A DNA stretch of 64,000 bases from Leucosporidium creatinivorum (Eukaryota; Basidiomycota; Microbotryomycetes; Leucosporidiales; Leucosporidiaceae). A program made the position numbers and the translations under genes. Below, one piece after another: positions 55,838 to 64,000 of the stretch. The stretch lies in assembly GCA_001600635.1 (NCBI GenBank), contig BCKL01000042.1, forward strand, positions 84,479 to 148,478, read 5' to 3'. Numbering within the stretch: the first letter of the stretch is position 1; each line of letters begins with the position of its first letter. The notes below the pieces were generated by a model, which was given only the letters and a program-made list of their open reading frames with translations, was not told the DNA's origin and searched no databases.

Positions 55838-57977
55838 TCAGAAAGTCTCCTCCTCGTCCTCCAGCGGCAGCTCCTCGCCCTCAAGCCCACCGTGCGAATC
55901 GTCGCCTTCCTCTCCTTCGGGCACTTCGAAGCCGTCCTGTTCGTGTAGTTCGTGTACGAGGGCGAGGTGCAGGCGAGTGGGAGATGACAAGAGGTCGGCG
56001 AAACGAGTGAGGGGGCAGAAGATGGTCGGGAAGGCGATAAGGAAAACACGGGGAGGGTCAGCTTCGGGCGCTTCTCTCCTTGACATGCGTCGCGAGCTCA
56101 AGTCTCGGCTCCAGCGCCATCTCCACACCCGCTGCTGCTTTCCCCCACGCTCTGCCTCCTCAGCTCCCTCCGTTCCTCCTTCCCTTCTTCCCCTGCCTCT
56201 CCGCCCACCGCCCAGCTGGAACCGCGTCGCCATCACCTCAACACAGCCAAGAACTCACCTCAGTACTGTACAGAATCTGCTGCATCGCCAACAGTTGCTC
56301 CCTCTCGTCCTCGGTCATCTGCGTGCCCTCGGGGTCCGTCTCGGCCGTCTCCAAGCGGGCGCCGATCAGGATCTCGATGTCGCGAAGCTGTGGTGTTGTA
56401 GTTCGAAGATAGCGAGTTTGAGTAGGTGGTGCGAGGTGAGGTTTGGTGAGGTTTGGTGAGGCAATGGAAGAGGGGAGAGGTGGCAGGAGGACGAGAACGA
56501 GTCAGCTCCCTCCTTGTCCTTCTCCTCGTCCTCGACAGCACGCCCCTAAGACGCAACGCACCTTGTTGAAGTAGAAATCCCTCTCCTTCTCCAACCCCTC
56601 GACACTGAGCTTCATCTCGTTCATCTGGCTCGTCAGCTGCTGGAGGGCGGCATCGGAGCCGGCCGAGCGGGAGGAAGGACGGGCGGAGGTGAGAGAGGGG
56701 GCGCGGGCGGCTGTTAAAGTGGCGAACAGAGTGAGCGAGATAGAGCCGTGTCGAGAGTATGGTGGGGAGGGAGAGGGAGCGGGAAGGGGGGAGAGGGACA
56801 AGGTTAGCAGCGAGGAGGGGAAGGCGGGATGGGACAGGACGAACCGGAACCGACGCCGAGTGGCCGACGAGCTGCTGTGGTACTGCTGGCGGTGCTGGTA
56901 GAGGCGCGAGCGGGACGAGCGGCGGCGGAAGTGGGGCGGCCTGTGTTGAGTTGAGGGTGGAGGAGGGGAGGGAGCGATTCGGCGCCGAGGAGGGGAGATG
57001 CGATTGGAAGCAAGGCGAAGAGGCAGCGAGGGAGAGGGTGGTAAGGGTAGAACAAGTAGGTCAGCTCCATCCTCTCTCTCTCTCTGAATCTCACCTCACG
57101 CCCATAGAAGACAACTCACCATCACTCGGCCCCCCTCCAATGCCCTTCCCTCCCCTCCTTCCAACAGCATCATAAGCTCCCCCAGGGAAGTTCAAATCCC
57201 AGTACTTCTTTAACCACTGGAGGAACTCGAGATTGTCCTGCATCTTACAGTTGACGAGGCGGTCCACTGGGATGGGCTGTTTCGGGCGGAAGTCGGTGGA
57301 GAGGGGCAGGGGAGGCAGAGGGTTAGTGAAATGTACGGTGATGTAGCTGCTAGCTGCAGGGAGCCGCCCATGCTTCTCAAGCAGCTCCTGCAGCTCAAAC
57401 CTGAGCGGCCGCACGCACCTTGTCAATCGAATGCTGCTTGAACGTGTTCTGCAACACCTTGAAGTTGGCCAAGTACTCGTATTGTTGTCTGTTATCATAT
57501 TCAGCCGGTCAGCATCGCTTTGTAGCACTCTAACTCCCAGCGCAGAGCTCTAGCAAACACGCGTCCGAGCAGAAGGGCGGAACGGGCTGGAGCTGCACTG
57601 GAGTGGGCTACTGACTTGGTGTTCATCTTGACCTTGTTCATGGGTACATCGCCGTAGATGGAGTCGATAATCTGGCAGTAGGCCGCTCCGGTACCTGCAG
57701 AAAGAGCAATGTTCAGCGAGCGTTCGTGTCGCGCTCGTTTGGAGGCTGTTGTAGGGGATACAAAAACGGCGAGGTTAACGTGGTACACACCGAACTGCTC
57801 GACCTTCGTGAATGTTTGGCAAAGTAGCTCGTTCGACCATGCTAGCAGGCTTGAGCGGGATTCAGCCTGGAGGAAAGCGAGCCGAGAGGGCGAAAGAAGG
57901 AGCGGAAGCGGTGGAAAGAGCGGCAGAGGGTTAGTTGTGGTGAGTGTAGGCAGTAGAAGTGTCAAGGAGCTCACCAT
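55838..57977 (-). CDS. BIM1: EB1/Bim1 microtubule plus-end-tracking protein
   Basis: Binds growing microtubule ends and recruits partners. Exon 1 is only the ATG (57975-57977), spliced to AESRSSLLAWSNELLCQTFT. The N-terminal calponin-homology domain continues FGTGAAYCQIIDSIYGDVPM, NKVKMNTK, YEYLANFKVLQNTFKQHSID and PVDRLVNCKMQDNLEFLQWL, with KKYWDLNFPGGAYDA. An Ala/Ser/Arg-rich linker follows (RPTSAAARPARASTSTASS), then the dimerising EB-homology coiled coil (LTSQMNEMKLSVEGLEKERD, then LRDIEILIGARLETAETDPE, then LLAMQQILYSTEDGF). The acidic tail ends LEDEEETF, a variant of the usual EEY/F that binds CAP-Gly domains. About nine exons; the intron before DGFEVPEG is about 310 nt. Confidence 0.93.
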
Positions 57978-58160
57978 GATGTTGTAAGTCTGTCGTCGAG
58001 TCGAGACGATGCGAACGGGCGGAGTGCAAGCCGAGTCGCGCCGTTCAATTTCTAAGTCCTCGAGTCGACCAAGTCCCGGCTGCGACTGACGAAGCGCTCC
58101 TCTTACTCCCGCCTTTACCTCGTCTTTAAATCTCTCGACTAATCACCTCATTAGAAGAGT
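57978..58160. promoter_or_regulatory. Compact divergent promoter, EB1 / AFG3
   Basis: 183 bp between the two start codons; no coding signal. Confidence 0.5.
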
Positions 58161-59617
58161 ATGTTACTCCGGTCAAGATGGAGTACAACTCCCACTACTT
58201 GCCTCATTAGTCGTCGTCTATCTCCTACTACAACTCTGAGCTCGAAGACTACTCCTACTCCTCGCCATCGCCACTTCTCCCCCTTGAGTCCTCAGTCATC
58301 GTGGCTCTGGGCAACCGAAGCAGGCGATTCAAATCCTCCCCCTTCTACTACACCAAAGCCTACTCCCCAAGACGTACGCAACAAACGTAATGGCCAACAA
58401 CCAGCACCTTCCAACGACTCGAAAGCAGCTCAACTCCCTCCCGGCTTGGACGACTTCTTTGGCGGATTACTAGGCAAGGGCAAGGGGAAATCACCTACAG
58501 GACCTAAAGAAGCTGGAGCAGTCGACGTCGCTCCCAAGGATCCTCTCAAGGCTCTCTTCGATAGGGCTACAGGAGGAGGCTCAGGCGACAACAAGCCTAG
58601 CAAGGATGGCAAGGACAACGGCGGCGGCAAGAAGGGCGACGAACCTCCTCCTCCTACTCTATCATCCACTTCAATCCTCGCCACCACCTTAGTCTTCTAC
58701 CTCCTGTACCGCCTCTCTTCGTCTTACGACCCGACCTCGCGCGAGATTACCTGGCAAGAGTTCCACTCGGCCTTCCTCTCCAAAGGCTTGGTCGACAAGC
58801 TCACCGTCATCAACCGCACTAAGGTCCGCGTCTCCCTCCATTCCAACGCCACGGGCACCATGTACCCTTCTCCCAACGACGCCGGCTCGGCTTCCACCAC
58901 CGTAGCGACGACGGCTCCCGGCGCAGGAGGTTCCTACTACTTCTCCATCGGCTCGGTCGAGGCTTTCGAGCGCAAGTTGGACGACGCGCAAAAGGAGCTC
59001 GGCATCCCCTCGTCCGAACGAGTCCCCGTCGCCTACCACGACGAGATCCCCTTCCTCCAAACCGTCATGCACTTCGCTCCGACCCTCCTCCTCGCCGGTC
59101 TTCTCTTCTACATCTCCAAACGCGCTGCCGGAGGCATGTCGGGTCTCGGCGGCGGAGGAGGAGGCGGAGGAGGCCCCGGAGGCATCTTCGGCGTCGGCAA
59201 GAGCAAGGCCAAGATGTTCAACTCGGAGACGGACATCAAGGTCAAGTTTGCCGACGTCGCGGGCATGGACGAGGCCAAGGAGGAGATTATGGAGTTTGTC
59301 AAGTTCCTCAAGGAGCCGCTCAAGTACGAGCGGTTGGGCGCCAAGATCCCTCGTGGAGCCATCCTCTCGGGCCCGCCGGGGACGGGAAAGACGCTCCTCG
59401 CCAAGGCTACAGCAGGAGAGGCCGGCGTGCCCTTCTTCTCGGTCTCGGGATCCGAGTTCGTCGAGATGTTCGTCGGAGTCGGCTCGTCCCGAGTCCGCGA
59501 CCTGTTCGCCACGGCCAAGAAGAACGCTCCCTGCATCCTCTTCATCGACGAGATTGACGCGATCGGCAAGAGTCGAGGCAAGGGCGGACAATTCGGCGGC
59601 AACGACGAGAGGGAGTC

Positions 59618-59653
<36 letters not shown>

Positions 59654-61535
59654 TGGCACCAAGGAGCACATTGTCATGCTCGCTGGAACGAACCGCGCCG
59701 ACGTCCTCGATCCCGCTCTCATGCGTCCAGGTCGCTTCGATCGACATATCGCCGTCTCCAACCCCGATGTCAGTGGAAGGAGGCAGATCTTCAAGGTTCA
59801 TCTCAAGAACCTCGTCCTCGAGCTGCCCGCCGAGGGAGCCGACCCCCTCCCCGATTCGGACGCCTCGACTACACCAGACGCCACCAACCCGATCCTCGAA
59901 TCCTCCTCCTCCTCCTCCCCATCGACCGCCGCCGAGCCCATCGTCAAGGCCGCCGCCGCCGCCGCTACTCCCCTCGCTTCTACCTCCTCCTCCTCGTCCA
60001 CTCCCTCCACCGCCTCCTCCAACTCGGACCCCGAGCTCTCGGCCCCCGCCGCCCCCAAGCCCAAGAAAGAAGGCTCCAACTTCACCTCGATGTACACCTT
60101 CGCCGACGACGTCGAGGACAACACCCCCCGCTCTCTCCTCGCTCGCAAACTGGCCGCCCACACCCCTGGGTTCAGCGGAGCGGACATCGCCAACGTCTGT
60201 AACGAGGCCGCGCTGATCGCCGCGAGGTTGGGAGCCGATTTCGTGACGGAGCAGCACTTTGAGATGGCGATTGAGAGGGTTATTGCCGGGATGGAGAGGA
60301 AGAGTAGGGTGTTGGATAAGGAGGAGAAGAGGACCGTGGCGTATCATGAGGCCGGTCATGCCGTCTGTGGATGGTTCCTCGAGTTTGCCGATCCGTTGTT
60401 GAAGGTGCGCTTGCTCTCTTTCGTTTTCGCCGAGCGCTCGCTCATCTCTCCTTCTCTCCTTCTCTCCCTCCCTCCGCTCGCTCTATAACAAATAGGTCTC
60501 CATCATCCCCCGCGGCGTCGGCGCGCTCGGCTACGCGCAATACCTCCCCAAGGAGCGCTACCTCTACACCACCGAACAGCTCTCCGACCGCATGTGCATG
60601 ACCCTCGGCGGACGTGTGGCCGAGGAGATCTTCTTTGGAAGGATCACGACTGGCGCGCAGGATGATTTGCAGGTGAGTTTGAGGCAGAAGAAATGACGCC
60701 GAGCTCAAACGAGATGAGATGAGCCGAGTTGAGCTGACTCGACTCTCGTGTCTCGCACGCAGAAAATCACCAGGATGGCATTCGAGGTCTGCGCCAACTG
60801 TACGTCTCTCCCTCTCCTCGTCATCTACTCTCTCCCCCCTGTTCTCGGCTGACCCGCCCTCCCTCTTCTCCCTCAACAGACGGCATGAACTCGACGGTCG
60901 GCCCCCTCTCCTACCGCCAAGACCAAGATGGCTTCCAGAAGCCCTTCTCGGAGAAGACGGCCGAACTGCTCGACAGTGAGGTCAGGAAGATGGTCAACCT
61001 CGCGCATAAGAGGACGACCGAGCTCCTGACCGAGAAGAAGGAGGAGGTAGAGAAGGTCGCGCAGTTGTTGTTGGCTAGGGAGGTGTTGAGTCGGTGCGTT
61101 TTAATTTCCTCTCCTTCTTCTCTCCCGTCCCGCCGTCGCCGAGCATCCGCCGAACACAAGCTGACCCTCTCGCTTTCGACGACAACAGCGACGACATGAT
61201 CGCTCTCCTCGGACCCCGACCCTTCGAGAAGCACGATCCTTACGACGAAGCGATGCTCAACGGCCAGCTCGGAGGAGGAAGCGCACCCCTGCCACTCGAT
61301 AAGCGCCAGCCCAAGACGGCCGAGGAGACGCAGGCGGAGAAGGAGAGGGCACCGTTGGGCGAGGGGATCGAGGCTGGCGGTGGAGTGAGTTTGACTTTCT
61401 TTCCTGAGCCTCCCTCGTCTGCGAACGAGGCGAGCGAGCAGTGGGCGACGAGCTGACCCTTCCTTCTCCTCCTCGCAGGTCCCAGTACCAGAACCCCGAG
61501 GCATCGAGCCCGGAGTGGCGAGCAAGAAGGTGTAG
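58161..61535 (+). CDS. AFG3: Mitochondrial m-AAA protease (AFG3/YTA10 family)
   Basis: Inner-membrane ATP-dependent zinc metalloprotease for membrane-protein quality control, about 974 residues. Arg/Ser/Thr-rich presequence ([20 protein letters not shown]), linker with [16 protein letters not shown], membrane segments [15 protein letters not shown] and [18 protein letters not shown]. The AAA module starts [20 protein letters not shown]; Walker A GPPGTGKT at residue 404, Walker [13 protein letters not shown], second region of homology [11 protein letters not shown]. The protease site HEAGH is at residues 729-733. The C terminus includes [19 protein letters not shown], ending EPGVASKKV (stop 61533-61535). 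Oddity: about 105 Ser/Ala/Pro-rich residues (about 555-660) are inserted between [10 protein letters not shown] and [20 protein letters not shown], where relatives have a short loop. The long exon 1 covers 748 codons. Confidence 0.94.
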
Positions 61536-61863
61536 ATATAGACTTGGTTCCCCCCTTCCCTTCCCTTTTCCCCTTCCGTTACCCCCTCCTTCGCAAGCAG
61601 CATCCCAGCAAGCAGCGTCGTTCTCCCTTCCACTCTCTCTTTTCTCTCTCTCTTCCTCTCCTGATGCAAAAAACCTGTAGCCCAATATTCACCCTTTCTT
61701 TCTGGATGAGCGACTCTTGGCGAGCGAGCGAGCGATCGAAGGTTGTCGAGCACGGCCTGCCTGCTTCGGTGATGGCCGGAGCATCTGCCCCTCTCGTCCC
61801 CGCTTCTCAACCGCTTTTGATCCTCAATGATGTTACAGGTATCTTTACATCCATACTCTCTGC
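61536..61863. other. Convergent spacer between AFG3 and SDR genes
   Basis: 328 bp of pyrimidine-rich 3' flank (about 61545-61675); no coding signal. Confidence 0.45.
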
Positions 61864-63240
61864 TCAAGCCACATTGTACCCCGCGTCCATGCTGAAGTCA
61901 CTGCCGTTGCAGTAGTCCGAAGCGTCGCTCGCGAGGAAGAGGACCGCCGAGCCGACCTCGTCCACGCGACCGAATCGAGGCCAGGGAGTTTGGGAACGGT
62001 AGTTGGTGCATTTGGTGGGGTCGGCGCTGTGTGTCGGTCGGAGTGGAAGAGTCGGCAGTGAGCAAGCGGCGAGAACGGAGAGGGAGGAGGGAACACCTAC
62101 AGCTCGATGGCGTTGAGTGCTGTGGCGATGATGCCGGGAGATACAGTGACACACTTGATGCCTTGACGTCCGTAGTCCTACGGGGATGGTGGCGAAGGGT
62201 CAGCTGGAGAAGGATGAGGCCGAGCAGACAAGCGCCGAGACTTACCACAGCGAGAGCTCGGTTCATGGCGACGAGGGCACCCTTGGAGGCGCAGTAAGGC
62301 TGCAGAGGAGTGAAAAGTAAGCACTCAGGCTCCGGGCGAGAGAGCCGACCCCCTCAAAGTCTCAACTTGAGATGGGAAAGACTCACAGCCTTCTCGGGCG
62401 CGCCGTGATGAGCAGCGTTGGAGGCAATGGTGATGATGCTACCTCGGCAGCCACCCTCTCGAGCTCCTTGTGCGAGCATGGTAGGGATGACAGCGCGAAC
62501 ACCTGGTGAGAGGAAGCGAAAGGTCAGCTTCAACCGAGCTCCGGCGATGGAGCGGGAATGGGACGAACCGAGGAAGACAGAGTTGACGTTGACATTCATG
62601 ACGAGCTGCCATTGGGCGAGGCTGTGATATTGAGGAGAACAGTCAGCTGCTGACTGAGCCGCCGAGAGGACTACAGAACTCACGTCGCTTCGTGCAGAGG
62701 GCCGACCTTGCCGAGGATCCCCGCGTTGTTGACGAGGCTGCAGGTGTACTCGGAGTCGTCGGTAATAGCTCTTGAGCCGAATTGCGGTAGACTTACATGT
62801 CGATGCGACCGGTCAGCTGCAGAGCAGCGGCTTTGACCTCCTCCCAAGTCTCCTCGCGAGTGACATCTCCCTGGATGAAGGTCGACTTGACTCTGTAGTT
62901 CTCGCGGACGAGGTCATGCGTGTGTGGCTCTCCCTCCTCGAATCCCTGTAGCGCGAGTTGGTCAGCGAGGCGAGTTGGAAGCGAAGGGACTCGGAGAGAG
63001 GAGAGCTGTACCTTTGGCTGACCAGCGTGCAAGTCTACGCCGACGACTGAGGCGAGAGCGAGAGTTAGGATCCTCCAAAAGTTGTACAGCTCGAGAGAGC
63101 TACTCACTATCAGCACCAGCTTGGGCGAGAGAGATGGCAATGGCCCGGCCGTTTCCAGTCGACGAGCCGGTGATGATGGCAGTGCGGCCAGTGAGGTCAA
63201 AGGCAGAGTTGATGGTACGAGTGTTGAGTGCGTGAGGCAT
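61864..63240 (-). CDS. Short-chain dehydrogenase/reductase (second SDR)
   Basis: Starts MPHALNTRTINSAFDLTGRT, leading to AIITGSSTGNGRAIAISLAQ (TGxxxGxG). Then ADVVGVDLHAGQPK, STFIQGDVTREETWEEVKAA, DMLVNNAGILGKVGPLHEAT (NNAG), MNVNVNSVFLGVRAVIPTML, IITIASNAAHHGAPEKAPYC (catalytic Ser; Tyr 13 residues later), YCASKGALVAMNRALAVDYG, CVTVSPGIIATALNAIEL and AVLFLASDASDYCNGSDFSM, ending DAGYNVA. About nine exons. A classical SDR with NAD(H) preference suggested by an acidic residue after the second strand (VGVDLH). Divergent from an EthD-domain gene over 278 bp, so co-expression in a catabolic step is plausible but not shown. Confidence 0.9.
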
Positions 63241-63518
63241 GTTGGGAGATGTATGTGGGAGGAGAGCAAGAGGCGACGACGGAGGGGAAAGCTCAAGTGA
63301 AGGCGGGGCTCGAGAGCCGGCCTCCGAGCTCGGAGTTGGACTCGCCCGGCTCCGTCTTGCCCTGCTATCTTTCTCGCGGCTCCCCCACGACCACACTCTC
63401 TCTCTCTCCTCCACTTCACACAGATCCCATCTTCCACCTCTCTGCCTCACACACACCCGACTAGCCCTCAGCCCCCCTCCAAACCCTTCGCCGAACCCAA
63501 CCTCCATCGCCTTCAAGC
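63241..63518. promoter_or_regulatory. Divergent promoter, SDR / EthD gene
   Basis: 278 bp between start codons, with a CT-rich stretch (about 63395-63425) on the EthD side. Confidence 0.5.
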
Positions 63519-64000
63519 ATGACCTTTGTCGTCCTCATCACCGTCTGGCGCAAGCCCGGCATGTCCATGGAGGACTTCTACGACCACTACGAGAACGTAC
63601 ACATGCCCCTCATCCGCGACCTCGCCGGCGACACGATCCCCATCTCTCACAACCGCCTTCATGTCGCCCGCACTGGACCGGAACTCAAGGAGCGCATGGT
63701 GCAGCCTTCCGAGTGTGGCGATGGAATTGACTACGACGCCGTTGCGGAGCTGGTGTTTGAGAACGAGGAGCACAACCTCGCTTACTGGAAAGTGCTGTAC
63801 CGCCCCGAAGCCGAGGGCAGGCTCACGGAGGACGAGTACAAGTTCATGGACCGCTCCAAGCTTCGTATTGTTGCCATGCACAGCAAGGATCTGATGATCC
63901 GCAAGTGAGTCTTCATCACCCGTCTTCAGTCTCGCTTTCCGAGCTGACCGTGACTTCGGCGTTCGCTTGCAGTGACTTCTATCCAGGCAAGGACAGCACC
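63519..64000 (+). CDS. EthD-domain protein, 5' part (runs off right edge)
   Basis: Starts MTFVVLITVWRKPGMSMEDF, followed by YDHYENVHMPLIRDLAGDTI, SHNRLHVARTGPELKERM, DYDAVAELVFENEEHNLAYW and EDEYKFMDRSKLRIVAMHS. This is the ferredoxin-like EthD fold (R/KxG-s-xeeF..yye..H.pl). A GTGAGT intron at 63906 leads to an exon starting DFYPGKDST, which is cut by the window end. EthD-type proteins act as small dimeric enzymes or accessory proteins in catabolic and polyketide pathways; the substrate is unknown. Confidence 0.85.

Noticed and set aside
58689-60359. 556-codon minus-strand open frame antisense to AFG3
   Set aside because: It is the shadow of a GC-rich coding exon. Its Gly/Glu/Arg/Val-rich composition mirrors the sense codons, and no family or splice signal supports it.
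46563-63240. Secondary-metabolite gene cluster (MFS transporter, two SDRs, metallo-hydrolase, EthD protein)
   Set aside because: There is no backbone enzyme (polyketide synthase, NRPS, terpene synthase), and housekeeping genes (NudC, EB1, AFG3) are interspersed.

Overview
This is a GC-rich nuclear segment of a fungal genome. The genes are cut by many short introns (about 50-110 nt, GTGAGT-like donor, CTGAC branch site shortly before the acceptor). Protein sequences and intron density fit a basidiomycete, most likely a Microbotryomycetes-type red or cold yeast (Rhodotorula/Sporobolomyces/Leucosporidium relatives). The taxon is an inference from gene style. There are no prokaryotic operons, no CRISPR array and no intact transposon. 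LAYOUT: 1-608 is the 3' end of the glutamate synthase gene (GLT1), followed by a separate truncated GLT1 piece (2350-2902). Then come a class I glutamine amidotransferase (3364-4637), an orphan protein (4716-5273), a 2-Cys peroxiredoxin (6007-7664), an F-box/LRR-like gene with an in-frame stop (8269-9718), a cold-shock-domain protein (10414-12389) and ribosomal protein eL32 (12927-13933). From 13.5 to 20.5 kb, the 3' halves of RPL32 and of the elongation factor 1-alpha gene (TEF1) are present twice, as RPL32-full / TEF1-relic / orphan gene / RPL32-relic / TEF1-full. The stretch 20.5-23.6 kb is gene-poor, carries two 320-bp direct repeats, and may be a decayed element. 23.7-40.1 kb holds YTM1, a mitochondrial-looking SF1 helicase, a SIZ/PIAS SUMO ligase, a TSA1 relic, a histidine phosphatase and a PAS-kinase-like protein kinase. 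40.5-46.2 kb is a 1.7-kb inverted repeat around the ADP/ATP carrier gene; each arm carries one copy of a paralogous orphan gene. 46.5-64 kb holds an MFS drug:H+ antiporter, a DUF952-like protein, NudC, a metallo-beta-lactamase-fold hydrolase, an SDR, EB1, the mitochondrial AFG3 protease, a second SDR and the start of an EthD-domain gene. HOW THE PARTS FIT: most genes are unlinked housekeeping functions: nitrogen assimilation, translation (eL32, EF1A, Ytm1), mitochondria (ADP/ATP carrier, AFG3, helicase), SUMO and ubiquitin, and cytoskeleton (EB1, NudC). The unusual theme is the series of truncated copies of highly expressed genes (GLT1, RPL32, TEF1, TSA1, ADP/ATP carrier), four of which are 3' ends. 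Where I can compare them, exons are almost unchanged or differ only at synonymous sites, while introns and flanks have diverged. This suggests debris of formerly functional second gene copies (segmental or whole-genome duplication, or hybrid ancestry) or an assembly that mixed diverged copies. All splice junctions given here were read by eye from consensus and frame.
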